Assembly: GCF_000698575.1 (NCBI RefSeq)
Contig: NZ_JFHD01000007.1
Coordinates: 1-64,000 of the forward strand
Source of the DNA: Caballeronia zhejiangensis
GTDB taxonomy: Bacteria; Pseudomonadota; Gammaproteobacteria; Burkholderiales; Burkholderiaceae
DNA length: 64,000 nt
Direction: 5' to 3'
In this document: piece by piece, positions 54,055 through 63,255 of the stretch
Numbering within the stretch: the first letter of the stretch is position 1
Layout: each line of letters opens with the position of its first letter
The notes under the pieces: generated by a model
What the model saw: only the letters and a program-made list of their open reading frames with translations
What the model was told of the DNA's origin: nothing
The model's database searches: none
Position numbers and translations under genes: made by a program

Positions 54055-54966
54055 TCACGCTTCGACTTCTTTCGCGTCTTCGAGGCCAGCCTTCGCCAGC
54101 ACCCAGTCACAGAAACATTTCACTTTTTCGACATCACGTTCGTTGGCGCGATAAGAGAGAAAGTGCGTCTCCCTTGCGAGCGGCGCGAACACACCCGCGC
54201 CCAACTCGATCAGATCGCCGCGCGCAAGCTCGCGCTCGGCGAGGCGCGTCGTTTCCAGCGCGACGCCCATGCCATCCACCGCCGCGGATATCGCGAGCGC
54301 CGCACGGTCGAACGAAGGCCGCGGCCCGCGTGGCATGTCGAGCCCATTGAGCTCGAACCAGCCGGGCCACGTCACACGGCTGAGTTGCGAGTCGATCAGC
54401 GTCATCCTCGCAATGTGCTCCGGCGCTGGCACGCCTTCCTGCAACAAGGACGGAGAACACATCGGGATGATGCGCTCCGTGCCCAGTGCGCGCGAGACGA
54501 CACCGGCACGTTCGTGTGCGAAGCCATATGAAATGGCAACGTCGACTTCGCGCGCGCGTGCGAGATCGGCGGGCTCAGCGTCCGACGACAGACGTATCGT
54601 CACGTTCGGATGGGCCTGCATGAATTCGGGCAGACGCGGCCCGAGCCATTTCACGGCGAAGCTTGGCGCGCAATGAACGGCGAGCACTTGCGCGAGCGGA
54701 TCGAGCGTGACTTCGGCGCATGCGGCTTCGATGACATCGAACACGCGTCCGAGACTTTCATGCAGGCGACGGCCTTCGGACGTCGTCTCCACGCGCCGGT
54801 TGCGCCGATGAAAGAGCGGCCTGCCGAAATACTGCTCGAGTTCCTTGACCTGATGACTGATCGCCGATTGCGTGAGATGAAGCTCGCTTGCGGCAAGCGT
54901 GAAGCTTTCCAGACGCGCGGCTGCTTCGAATGCGCGCAGGAGTACGAAGTTCGGAATGCGCCTCAT
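54055..54966 (-). CDS. LysR-family regulator (GcvA-like)
   Basis: 303 residues. HTH at ~20-45 (SFTLAASELHLTQSAISHQVKELEQYFGRPLFHR) and LysR substrate domain (LAVHCAPSFAVKWLGPRLPEFMQAHPNVTIRLSSD) are typical of the GcvA type. Divergent from an MFS transporter gene 120 bases away, which it probably controls. Effector unknown. Confidence 0.93.
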   Translation of the reverse strand: MRRIPNFVLLRAFEAAARLESFTLAASELHLTQSAISHQVKELEQYFGRPLFHRRNRRVETTSEGRRLHESLGRVFDVIEAACAEVTLDPLAQVLAVHCAPSFAVKWLGPRLPEFMQAHPNVTIRLSSDAEPADLARAREVDVAISYGFAHERAGVVSRALGTERIIPMCSPSLLQEGVPAPEHIARMTLIDSQLSRVTWPGWFELNGLDMPRGPRPSFDRAALAISAAVDGMGVALETTRLAERELARGDLIELGAGVFAPLARETHFLSYRANERDVEKVKCFCDWVLAKAGLEDAKEVEA

Positions 54967-55086
54967 GGAAACACCTTATGCATGAGAGCCTGTCATGGAT
55001 GGATGAACAGGCATCGTTTGTCTTTCTGGTTTGAGGTGACGAACATGTGAGCGATCCAGACGCATGACATAACCAGGAGACAAAGC

Positions 55087-56400
55087 ATGAGTTCCCACAG
55101 TCCGGTTGCGTATCTGACAGGCGATGAATCGTCGACGTATGCGAAGGTGACATGGCGTCTGCTGCCATTTCTCTTCGTGTGCTATCTGTGCGCGTATCTC
55201 GATCGCATCAACGTGAGCTTCGCGAAGTTGCAGATGCTCAACGATCTGCATTTCAGCGACGCCGTCTACGGTGCGGGCGCGGGCGTGTTTTTCGTCGGCT
55301 ATCTGCTGTTCGAGGTGCCGAGCAATCTCATTCTGTTGCGCGTGGGCGCACGTCGCTGGATCGCGCGCATCATGGTGACGTGGGGCGTGATCTCTGCCGG
55401 CATGATGTTCGTCACGACGCCGACGAGCTTCTACATCATGCGCTTCATGCTCGGCGTGGCCGAAGCAGGCTTCATTCCGGCGATCCTGCTGTATCTCACG
55501 TACTGGTTTCCCGCTTCGCGCCGAAGCAAAGTAACCGCGCTCTTCATGACGGGCATTCCGATGTCCGGCGTCGTTGGCGGGCCGCTGTCCGGCTGGATCA
55601 TGACGCATATGGGCGGCGCGCACGGCATCGCGGGATGGCAATGGCTCTTCCTGCTCGAAGGCCTTCCGACGGCCGTTCTGGGCGTGGTCGCGTACTTCTA
55701 TCTCGACGACAAGGTCGCCGATGCAAAGTGGCTCAACGACTCGCAAAAAGCAATGCTCGAAGCCAATCTGCGCGACGAAGAGCCGGCGCATGCGCTGCAT
55801 TCGGTAAAGGATGGATTGTTGCATCCGAAAGTACTGCTGCTGTCCGTGACGTACTTTTTCTTCACGATGGGGCTCTACGGCGTGAGCTTTTGGCTGCCGA
55901 CGCTCGTCAAGGCGAGCGGCGTGACCGATCCGCTCGATATCGGCCTGCTCTCGGCGATTCCCTATGCAGCGGGCGCCATTGCAATGCTCGCGGTCGGCCA
56001 TAGCTCGGACAAGCGTGGCGAGCGACGCTGGCATCTTGCGGGCGCGGGTTTCGTCGGCGCGCTCGGCCTTTTTATGAGCGTGATGTACGCGCACTCCACG
56101 TTCTTCGGCATGATCGGTCTCACGCTCGCGACGATGGGCGTGGTCACGACCATCTCGCAGTTCTGGGTTCTGCCGTCCGCGATTCTCAGCGGCGGCGCTG
56201 CGGCCGCGGGCCTTGCGCTTGCGAATTCCGTGGGCAGCATCTCGGGCGTCGTGAGTCCCTGGCTCATCGGCGTGATCCAGACGCAGTCGGGTTCGACGGG
56301 CAGCGGCGTGCTCGGTCTCGCGGCGAGTTGCGTGATCGGCAGCCTGCTCGTGTTCGCGGTGCCCGCCGCGCTCGTGAACAGCCGCCGTCGCAGCGACTGA
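55087..56400 (+). CDS. MFS transporter, anion:cation symporter (ACS) family
   Basis: 437 residues with twelve membrane segments. ACS signatures: RLLPFLFVCYLCAYLDRINVSFAKLQM, GVFFVGYLLFEVPSNLILLRVGARRWIARIM, FMLGVAEAGFIPAILLYLTYWFP. Members import organic acids such as tartrate, phthalate or sugar acids. Neighbouring oxygenase genes suggest an aromatic or carboxylic acid, but this is inference. Confidence 0.93.
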   Translation: MSSHSPVAYLTGDESSTYAKVTWRLLPFLFVCYLCAYLDRINVSFAKLQMLNDLHFSDAVYGAGAGVFFVGYLLFEVPSNLILLRVGARRWIARIMVTWGVISAGMMFVTTPTSFYIMRFMLGVAEAGFIPAILLYLTYWFPASRRSKVTALFMTGIPMSGVVGGPLSGWIMTHMGGAHGIAGWQWLFLLEGLPTAVLGVVAYFYLDDKVADAKWLNDSQKAMLEANLRDEEPAHALHSVKDGLLHPKVLLLSVTYFFFTMGLYGVSFWLPTLVKASGVTDPLDIGLLSAIPYAAGAIAMLAVGHSSDKRGERRWHLAGAGFVGALGLFMSVMYAHSTFFGMIGLTLATMGVVTTISQFWVLPSAILSGGAAAAGLALANSVGSISGVVSPWLIGVIQTQSGSTGSGVLGLAASCVIGSLLVFAVPAALVNSRRRSD

Positions 56401-56414
56401 CTCGCGCACGCCAA

Positions 56415-56446
56415 GCGAAACGGCCCCTTGAAACAGGGGCTTTCGC
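56415..56446. terminator. Bidirectional terminator between MFS and GntR genes
   Basis: GCGAAA-cg-GCCCCT-N6-AGGGGC-TTTCGC is an extended hairpin in the gap of the convergent genes. Confidence 0.7.
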
Positions 56447-56477
56447 CGTCGATGCAACTCGCAACCCGTGCGTGAGA

Positions 56478-57170
56478 TCACGTTGCTTCCGATTCCCGTT
56501 CGCGTTGCTCGCTCAGCACGACGCCGAGCCGTTCGACGAGGTTTCTTCGCGCGTTGGCGGTATGCAGATCGGTAAGTTCGGCGGCACGGTGGCCGTTGCC
56601 TTCCGCGATGGCCGCCGCGATGGCAGCATGTTCGTCCCAGATCGATTTGCGTTGTCCCGATGCCTGCAGCACGGCGCCCATCACGCGGCGCAGATGAACC
56701 CAGTGCGTCTGCGCGGTCTCGGCGATCAACGGATTGCCCGATGCCACGTAGATCGCGTTATGAAAGGCCATGTCGGCATCGATCATCGCCTTGACATCGT
56801 CGCTCTTCGACGCGCGCCTGCCATTGGTGATGATCGCCTTGTCGATCTTCGCGCCGCGTTCGGCGGCGAGACGCGCAGCGAGCGAATCCAGCGCGCCGCG
56901 AATCTCATAGAGATGACTGATCCATGCGGGGTCGAGCGGCGTGACGAGGAGACCGCGTCCGGGCGCATCGACGACAAGACCGTCTTTCTTCAGCAGACGC
57001 AGCGCCTGCAGGACGGGTGAGCGCGAAACCGCAAGCTGTTCGGCGATCTCTTCCTGCGTGATGCGCGTGCCGGGCGCGAGCGAACCCGAACTGATGGCGT
57101 CGAGCAGAACTTTGTAGACCTCGTCGACATAGTCGGTGCGGGCCTGGAGCTTGAGAAGTTTGGCGGGCAT
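56478..57170 (-). CDS. GntR-family regulator (FCD subfamily) of the Rieske oxygenase operon
   Basis: ATG 57170 gives 230 residues; a TTG at 57206 in frame adds 12. Winged helix (LLDAISSGSLAPGTRITQEEIAEQLAVSRSPVLQALRLLKKDGLVV) and FCD domain (YEIRGALDSLAARLAAERG, DADMAFHNAIYVASGNPLI, HAAIAAAIAEGNGHRAAEL, with metal-type His). Divergent from the oxygenase gene; palindromes with TATACA lie before both genes, so it probably controls both. Confidence 0.92.
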   Translation of the reverse strand: MPAKLLKLQARTDYVDEVYKVLLDAISSGSLAPGTRITQEEIAEQLAVSRSPVLQALRLLKKDGLVVDAPGRGLLVTPLDPAWISHLYEIRGALDSLAARLAAERGAKIDKAIITNGRRASKSDDVKAMIDADMAFHNAIYVASGNPLIAETAQTHWVHLRRVMGAVLQASGQRKSIWDEHAAIAAAIAEGNGHRAAELTDLHTANARRNLVERLGVVLSEQRERESEAT

Positions 57171-57184
57171 GATTCGAGCGTAAG

Positions 57185-57198
57185 TTCTGGATACAGAA
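57185..57198. promoter_or_regulatory. Candidate GntR operator at its own promoter
   Basis: TTCTG-GATA-CAGAA, perfect arms, 15 bases upstream of the GntR ATG. It resembles the palindrome in front of the oxygenase gene. Confidence 0.4.
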
Positions 57199-57305
57199 TA
57201 CGGCAAGGGTACAGCGGGCCGGCCTTACGCGTCAACGCAACGTTATCGCGTGCCTGTTTTCATTCACGTTTACCCATAGAGACAACGCCGATCCAAATCG
57301 CTAAT

Positions 57306-57319
57306 CTTTGTATACAGAG
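57306..57319. promoter_or_regulatory. Candidate GntR operator before the Rieske operon
   Basis: CTTTGTATACAGAG, centre GTATAC perfect, one mismatch in the arms. GTATAC-centred palindromes are usual for FCD-type GntR regulators. Confidence 0.45.
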
Positions 57320-57391
57320 TTCGGAGTTCGGAATGCAGAATTCAGGTCTCAGGCATCGATCGATTCAACCCCACTCGAAACAGGATTTCCC

Positions 57392-58936
57392 ATGACCATC
57401 AAATCGGACAAGCTGGAAGGGCATCAGAGCAGCGGCGGCGCGGCCGCGACAGTCAAGAAGCTCGTGCCCTACGGCGGTTACTACGTGAACAAGGTGCCGG
57501 GCCACGATCCGGAACTGACGGAGACGGGCCCCGGGACGCCGATGGGTGAATACATGCGCGCCTTCTGGCATCCGGTCTGCATGTCGATGGAGCTGACCGA
57601 CACGCCGCGCTTTCTGAAGATCCTCAACGAAGAACTGGTGGCATTCCGCGACGGCAGCGGGCGTGTGGGTCTGCTGCACGCGCATTGCGCGCATCGCGGC
57701 GCATCGCTCGAATACGGCGCGATTCAAGAGCGCGGCATCATGTGCTGTTATCACGGCATGGTGTTCGACGTGGACGGCGCGTGCCTGCATGTGCCGTTTC
57801 CGAAGGGCGAAGAGAAAGAGGCCGAAAAGTACGCGTGTTCCATTCGGCAGGGTGCGTATAAGGCAGTCGAGCGTCACGGTCTCGTGTTCGCTTACATGGG
57901 ACCGCCGGAAAACGAGCCGCCGTTTCCGGAGTGGGAAGGCGACTACACCGTGATGCCCGGCGACGAACTCGTGCCCTACAGCAATTTCCAGCATTGCAAC
58001 TGGTTGCAGGTTCAGGACAACGCCGCCGATAACTTTCATCCGACCGCATTGCATGCCGCGAAGAACGTGGTGAAAGGACAGTTCCAGGGCACGACGTTCG
58101 ACGAAGTCGGCGCAGCGTCGATGGAAGTCGCGCCCGACATGCATTTTCAGCCGGTCCAACAAGGCCGCAGTCTCGCGTGCGCGGGCGCGCGCCGCGTGAA
58201 CAAGGACCGCTTGTTCGTGCGCGTGCAGCATCAAGTGCTGCCAAATCTGAGCCTGCATGCCTATACATCGGAAGATGGTTCGAAGAAGAAGCTCTTCAGC
58301 CGCTTTCATATCATCCGATGGACGGTTCCGGTCGACGACCAAAACAGCAAGATGATCGGCTGGCGCGTCATGGGCCCCGGCATCGATACGCGCGGTATCG
58401 GCAAGAAGGAACTGGTGGGCTATGAGTCGATCGACTTCCTCGACGGCCAGGTCGCGATGCGTCGTCCCGAGCGCTTCGCCGAATACACGATCGAGGACAT
58501 CGTGCCGATTCCGCCCAACCATCGCGAGCGTGCGAACTACAAGCTGGCGCAATACGCGCCCGGCGACTACGAAGCCATCATCAGCCAACGGCCAATCGCG
58601 GTGCATGCGCTCGAGAATCCGACCAAGTTCGACGCGGGCCTGTTCCTGTTCCGCAAGATGCTGCGCGACGCGTTGCGCGGTTCGAATCCGGCCGCGTCGG
58701 CGCAAAACTTCGCGGAATGGTTTCGTGAGAACGCGGGCGCGCCGAATAGCTTCTGCTCGGGCAATGTGTTCGAGATTCCCGAAGGCGAAACCGTCGAAGA
58801 AGAAGTCGTGCGCCGTCGCAAGGTGACGAGGCAGATCGTTGCGATCCTTGCGGAAAGCGAAAAGCTGAAGGGTGATGCACGTACCGCATTCGTACGCGAA
58901 CGCTTCGAGGAACTCGAACTCGCGATGAAGCAATAA
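57392..58936 (+). CDS. Rieske non-heme iron oxygenase, alpha subunit
   Basis: 514 residues from ATG 57392. The Rieske cluster is C99-x-H101-x16-C118-x2-H121 (HCAHRGASLEYG, MCCYHGM). The mononuclear iron site follows as DNAADNFHPTALHA (Asp-x2-His-x4-His). Only an alpha subunit is encoded, and a VanB/phthalate-reductase-type partner follows, as in phthalate- or phenoxybenzoate-dioxygenase-type systems. It is longer than those (~410-440), with a C-terminal extension. Substrate not predictable; an aromatic acid fits the context. Confidence 0.92.
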   Translation: MTIKSDKLEGHQSSGGAAATVKKLVPYGGYYVNKVPGHDPELTETGPGTPMGEYMRAFWHPVCMSMELTDTPRFLKILNEELVAFRDGSGRVGLLHAHCAHRGASLEYGAIQERGIMCCYHGMVFDVDGACLHVPFPKGEEKEAEKYACSIRQGAYKAVERHGLVFAYMGPPENEPPFPEWEGDYTVMPGDELVPYSNFQHCNWLQVQDNAADNFHPTALHAAKNVVKGQFQGTTFDEVGAASMEVAPDMHFQPVQQGRSLACAGARRVNKDRLFVRVQHQVLPNLSLHAYTSEDGSKKKLFSRFHIIRWTVPVDDQNSKMIGWRVMGPGIDTRGIGKKELVGYESIDFLDGQVAMRRPERFAEYTIEDIVPIPPNHRERANYKLAQYAPGDYEAIISQRPIAVHALENPTKFDAGLFLFRKMLRDALRGSNPAASAQNFAEWFRENAGAPNSFCSGNVFEIPEGETVEEEVVRRRKVTRQIVAILAESEKLKGDARTAFVRERFEELELAMKQ

Positions 58937-58999
58937 GCCGGCCGACGAGGGCGCACGGCGCTCTCGCGATGCGGGATCATCGATTCGAGGAAGTCGACC

Positions 59000-59998
59000 A
59001 TGTCAACACAATCCATCTCGACCGACGCGCAGAGTCAGACCTTGAATCTGCTCGTGCGTCAGGTCCGCTTCGAAGGCCGAGGCATCAATTCATACGAACT
59101 CGTCGATCCCGACGGTGCGCCGTTGCCGCCTTTCACGGCGGGCGCGCATATCGACATTCATCTCGCGGGCGGCGTCGTGCGGCAGTATTCGATCAGCAAT
59201 GCGCCACGCGAGCGGCATCGCTATGTGATCGCCGTATTGCGCGATGAACGCGGGCGCGGCGGTTCGAAGGCGCTTCACGAGCAATTGCGCGTGCAGGACA
59301 TCGTGCGTGTAAGCCGGCCGCGCAATAACTTTCATCTCGTCGACGGCGCGCGCCGCGTGTTGCTGATCGCGGGCGGGATAGGCATCACACCATTGAAGGC
59401 GATGGCGCATGAACTCGACGATGCCGGTATCGAATACGAAATGCATTACTGCGCGAAAGATGCGGGCAGCGCAGCGTTCGCCGAGGAATTCGAGCTCATG
59501 CGCGCAAGCGGGCGTCTGCATTTTCATTTCGATGGCGGCGATCCATCGGCGGGCCTCGATATCGGGGACTTGCTGAATGCGCCCGGCGAAGGCGAGCACG
59601 TCTATTACTGCGGTCCAGGCGGCTTCATGCAAGCATGCGCGGATGCGGCGCGGCACTGGCCGTCCGGAACGGTGCATTTCGAGCACTTCAAGGCACCTGA
59701 GCGCAACGCTGGCGAGCAGGCCGCCAACGATGCGAACGACAGCTTCATCGTGCGTATCGCGAGCACAGGACAGGAAATCGAAGTGACGAAGGACGAGAGC
59801 ATTGCCGATGCACTGGCGAGAGCGGGCGTGTTCATCGACACATCATGCTGCGCGGGCTTGTGCGGTACGTGCAAGGTGCGTTATCTCGAAGGAGACGTCG
59901 AGCACAACGACTGCATCATGAGCGAAGAAGAAAAGACCGACTATCTGACCGCGTGCGTGTCGCGTGCGACGAGCAAGGTACTCGTATTGGATCTCTGA
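59000..59998 (+). CDS. Oxygenase reductase, PDR/VanB type (FMN, NADH, plant-type 2Fe-2S)
   Basis: 332 residues in the order flavin domain (VRQYSISNAP), NAD domain (LLIAGGIGITPLKAMAHEL, YYCGPGGFMQ) and C-terminal 2Fe-2S domain (CCAGLCGTCKVRYLEGDVEHND with the last Cys in LTACVSRA). It passes electrons from NAD(P)H to the Rieske oxygenase, 63 bases upstream in the same operon. Confidence 0.94.
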   Translation: MSTQSISTDAQSQTLNLLVRQVRFEGRGINSYELVDPDGAPLPPFTAGAHIDIHLAGGVVRQYSISNAPRERHRYVIAVLRDERGRGGSKALHEQLRVQDIVRVSRPRNNFHLVDGARRVLLIAGGIGITPLKAMAHELDDAGIEYEMHYCAKDAGSAAFAEEFELMRASGRLHFHFDGGDPSAGLDIGDLLNAPGEGEHVYYCGPGGFMQACADAARHWPSGTVHFEHFKAPERNAGEQAANDANDSFIVRIASTGQEIEVTKDESIADALARAGVFIDTSCCAGLCGTCKVRYLEGDVEHNDCIMSEEEKTDYLTACVSRATSKVLVLDL

Positions 59999-60310
59999 TA
60001 GAGAATCGATCTTCCAAAAAGTCATATAGGCAGGCGAGGGGACTCGTCTGCGGCCAATCTGACGTTATGCCGACGAACCTTGCATAAAGAAATGAGCGGT
60101 AGCTCACACAAGCTATGTCTTATGCGCCAATAGGTAGCTCATTCGCACCTATTCGCCGGTGCAACCCGTGTTACGAAGAGGACGCTTAATATAATCGTCT
60201 CAATACCTCGCGATCCCGTATTCGGCGGGACGTTGACGGCCAGGCATTGCAAGAACGGGACGACGAGTCATCGATCCTTGCGCGCCACCAAAGACGAGGA
60301 CGAGATCGAT
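59999..60310. other. Intergenic stretch, 312 bases
   Basis: No gene seen. An AT-rich TAATATAAT at 60188-60196 could be a -10 region for the downstream hydrolase gene. Confidence 0.4.
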
Positions 60311-62116
60311 ATGAGACCGGTTGTATTCGGGAACCGATTCGGATGGCTGCACGCCGGAAGCGGCACGCGCGGCGTAGTGCTCTGCAATACCTATGGGCAC
60401 GAATACGTGTGGACATATAGCGGCATGCGGCATCTCGCCGAAGCGCTGTCTGCGCGAGGCATATGGGTGCTGCGTTTCGACTATCGAGGCACGGGCGACT
60501 CGGCGGGCGCCGATCTCGCACCGGATCAATTCCATTCGTCTGTCGACGACGTCGACGCGGCCATCGAATGGCTGAAGACATCGACAGGCATAGAGCACGT
60601 CACGTTATGCGGCTTTCGCGTGGGCGCCGCGTTCGCGCTCGAGGCCGCATTGCGTCAACCGGTCGATGACCTCGTACTGCTCGCACCCGTTGCGAGTGGC
60701 CGCGTGTATATGCGCGAGTTGAGCATCGTGCGCAAGACATGGCTCGAACTGCTTGCACCGCCTTTGCGTGAGATGCAAAAGGACGACGCGCGGCTCAACG
60801 TCCTCGGCCAGGTTTATAGCGATGAATTCAAAGGCTCATTGCAGGCGATCGATCTCGTCGCGAGCGTAAGAGACGCTGCGGCGGCACCAGCGCGTCGCGC
60901 GTTGGTCATGAATATGAAGGCGGGCGGCACGGATCCATTGTGCGACGCGCTCATCGAAAAGGGCGTGGAAGCACAGGCGCGTCCGTTCGAAGATCTCACT
61001 GGCTTTCTTCAGGAAACTGCATTCAACGCATTGCCGCGCGCAGCGTTCGCCCAAGTCGTGGAATGGATCGCTGGCAAGGATTCATCAAACAGGCAAGCGC
61101 CGTCGTCGGCCGATGCCTTTGACTGGTCCGCTCTAAAGATAGACACACCCGAAGCTATCGAACGCCCAGTACGCATCGGCGACGAAAAGCTTTTCGGCAT
61201 TTTGTGCGAGCCGCGCACGGGGGCCGCGCGAGGTCCGGTGTTTCTCATTGCGAATACATCGGCGAGTGCGCGCGTCGGCGACAGCCGGCTATCCGTTCGC
61301 ATTGCACGCGAGCTTGCGCGGCGCGGCATCGCATCATTGCGTTTCGATGCGCGAGGCCGAGGCGACAGTCCGGCCGCGCCCGGCGCAGTGCAATCGGATA
61401 CGGCGTTCGGCCGAATCTATAACCAGATCGCGACTGACGACACCGCGGCCGCCGCACGCTGGCTCGCGCGGCAGGGCTACAAGTCGATCTTTGCATTCGG
61501 CGTGTGCTCGGGCGCTTATCACGCGCTCAAGGCGGCGGTCGCCGAGAATGCGATCAACGGTGTCGTCACAGTCAATCTGCCGACGTTTAAAAGACCGGCG
61601 GACGTCGCGCCCGACGGCTTGCGTCAATCGACGCGCAATTCCATGGCGGGTTATGCATTCTCGATGCTCGATCCGCAGAAATGGAAAGCGATCCTGCGCG
61701 GCGAAAAGCAGTTGATGCGCGTATTGCGCTTCGTGCTCGGCTATATGGCGACGCGCGCGCGTTCGCGTATCGTCGATGTGTTGAGGCTCGACCGCCTGAG
61801 CAGCACGGCGCCGGAGCTCGCGACCGAACCGGGACCGATCATTCGTGCGCTCGATGCCAAAGGCGTAAAGACAGCGCTCGTCTATGGCGCGTACGATGCG
61901 GGCATGGATCTGATCGCCGCGCATTTCGGCAAGCAGGGCGCGCGACTGTCGCGCTATCCATCCGTGCGAATGGCGATCTTTTCGGACCTCGATCACGCCC
62001 TCTTCATGACGACCGGTTCGGCGCATGTGGTCGCGGTGTGCGAACGTATCGCGAAGGAAAACACATCGCCCGTTGCAGATCCGGTCTTTTCAGGCAGAGA
62101 ACCCGTCGTCTTGTGA
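60311..62116 (+). CDS. Two-domain alpha/beta-hydrolase-like protein with altered nucleophile elbows
   Basis: 601 residues. Domain 1 (~1-270) and domain 2 (~290-600) both have the S33/hydrolase pattern (LRFDYRGTGDSAG and LRFDARGRGDSPA after a long helix). The nucleophile elbow GxSxG reads GFRVG (101-105) in domain 1, with Arg103 where Ser should be, and GVCSG (397-401) in domain 2, with Cys399. Domain 1 therefore looks catalytically dead and domain 2 may use Cys. Similar pairs occur in polysaccharide gene clusters, but no such cluster is here. Function unknown. Confidence 0.85.
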   Translation: MRPVVFGNRFGWLHAGSGTRGVVLCNTYGHEYVWTYSGMRHLAEALSARGIWVLRFDYRGTGDSAGADLAPDQFHSSVDDVDAAIEWLKTSTGIEHVTLCGFRVGAAFALEAALRQPVDDLVLLAPVASGRVYMRELSIVRKTWLELLAPPLREMQKDDARLNVLGQVYSDEFKGSLQAIDLVASVRDAAAAPARRALVMNMKAGGTDPLCDALIEKGVEAQARPFEDLTGFLQETAFNALPRAAFAQVVEWIAGKDSSNRQAPSSADAFDWSALKIDTPEAIERPVRIGDEKLFGILCEPRTGAARGPVFLIANTSASARVGDSRLSVRIARELARRGIASLRFDARGRGDSPAAPGAVQSDTAFGRIYNQIATDDTAAAARWLARQGYKSIFAFGVCSGAYHALKAAVAENAINGVVTVNLPTFKRPADVAPDGLRQSTRNSMAGYAFSMLDPQKWKAILRGEKQLMRVLRFVLGYMATRARSRIVDVLRLDRLSSTAPELATEPGPIIRALDAKGVKTALVYGAYDAGMDLIAAHFGKQGARLSRYPSVRMAIFSDLDHALFMTTGSAHVVAVCERIAKENTSPVADPVFSGREPVVL

Positions 62117-62299
62117 TTGAAGCGAGCTTGCTTCGGCGCGTCGGTCATGCGTCAGGCGAGCTCGCCGTGACTTGAGTATCCTTCGCTATTGGAACGTGCC
62201 CATATCGGGCAGCGTCCAGTGGGGAACTCATGTCGGCGGACTTCGTCCGGCACATGCGCGCCGCGAGATCCGCTCAACACAACGCACAGGAGTCTGGCG

Positions 62300-62725
62300 A
62301 TGTCGATTGAAAAGGTTCTATACCGTGCACATGCTCATGTCACTGGCGGGCGCGACGGCCGCGCGACCGTGCCCGAAAGCAATCTGGATCTCAAGCTGAC
62401 AACCCCGAAAGAACTCGGCGGCGGTGGTGGCGATGGCACCAATCCCGAGCAACTCTTCGCCGCAGGGTATAGCGCGTGCTTTATCGGCGCGATCAAATTC
62501 GTCGCCGCTCGCGACAAGATCACGCTGCCGAAAGATGTCGCGGTGGATGGCAGCGTGGGCATCGGTCAAATCCAGAACGGTTTCGGCATCGAGGTCGAAT
62601 TGAAGATCTCGCTACCGGGAATGGATCGCAGCGAGGCACAGGCGCTTGTAGACAAGGCGCATATCGTCTGTCCTTATTCGAATGCAACGCGCAATAATAT
62701 CGACGTCAAATTGACGCTGGCATAA
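62300..62725 (+). CDS. ohr: Organic hydroperoxide resistance protein Ohr (OsmC family)
   Basis: 141 residues behind CAGGAG. The two redox cysteines of Ohr are Cys60 ([10 protein letters not shown]) and Cys124 ([10 protein letters not shown]); [20 protein letters not shown] is the family hallmark. It reduces organic peroxides with dihydrolipoyl donors. No OhrR gene is adjacent. The 183-base gap upstream shows no clear operator. Confidence 0.95.
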   Translation: MSIEKVLYRAHAHVTGGRDGRATVPESNLDLKLTTPKELGGGGGDGTNPEQLFAAGYSACFIGAIKFVAARDKITLPKDVAVDGSVGIGQIQNGFGIEVELKISLPGMDRSEAQALVDKAHIVCPYSNATRNNIDVKLTLA

Positions 62726-62783
62726 GCATGTCGAATGTTCGGGGGCCTTTCTCCTGAACGCTCGAATGCACGCGGAGGAAGCG

Positions 62784-63185
62784 ATGCTGACATCTGGAAT
62801 CGATCACGTAGGTCTCACTGTGCGCAATCTCGACGCAACGCGTGACTTTTTCGTTCAATGTCTCGGCTGGCAGATCGTCGGCGAGCGGTCCGAGTATCCC
62901 GCCGTATTCGTATCGGACGGAAAGCTGCTGGTTACGTTATGGCAGGTGAAGGATGAATCGGCGCCTATAGCATTCGATCGGCGAAAGAATATCGGGCTTC
63001 ATCATCTCGCATTGCGCGCAACGGATGAAGCCGCACTCGCGACGATTCTCGAGCGCGTGTCGACATGGCCGGGAGTGGCAGTGGAATTCGCGCCGGAACT
63101 GCTAGGAGCCGGTCCAAAGCGCCACATGATGATTTACGAACCGGGCGGCATCAGGATCGAATTCGATTTCGATCCGCGTGTATAG
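62784..63185 (+). CDS. VOC (glyoxalase/bleomycin-resistance fold) protein
   Basis: ATG 62784 follows GGAGGAAGCG. 133 residues. Metal-ligand pattern: IDHVGLTVRNLDATRDFFVQCLGW, LHHLALRATD and the C-terminal Glu in GGIRIEFDF. Could be a lyase, dioxygenase or resistance protein. Probably shares a transcript with ohr (58-base gap). Confidence 0.88.
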   Translation: MLTSGIDHVGLTVRNLDATRDFFVQCLGWQIVGERSEYPAVFVSDGKLLVTLWQVKDESAPIAFDRRKNIGLHHLALRATDEAALATILERVSTWPGVAVEFAPELLGAGPKRHMMIYEPGGIRIEFDFDPRV

Positions 63186-63208
63186 ATTGAAACTCCGGAC
63201 CGCAAAGA

Positions 63209-63241
63209 AAACGGCGGAGTCGTGCACGAACTCCGCCGTTT
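63209..63241. terminator. Bidirectional terminator
   Basis: AAACGGCGGAGT-N9-ACTCCGCCGTTT is a perfect 12-base inverted repeat between the convergent VOC and H-NS-like genes. Confidence 0.85.
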
Positions 63242-63255
63242 GTGTGAATACAGTG

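Noticed and set aside
54976..56481. 501-codon leftward frame opposite the MFS gene
   Set aside because: Shadow of a twelve-helix transporter on the other strand.
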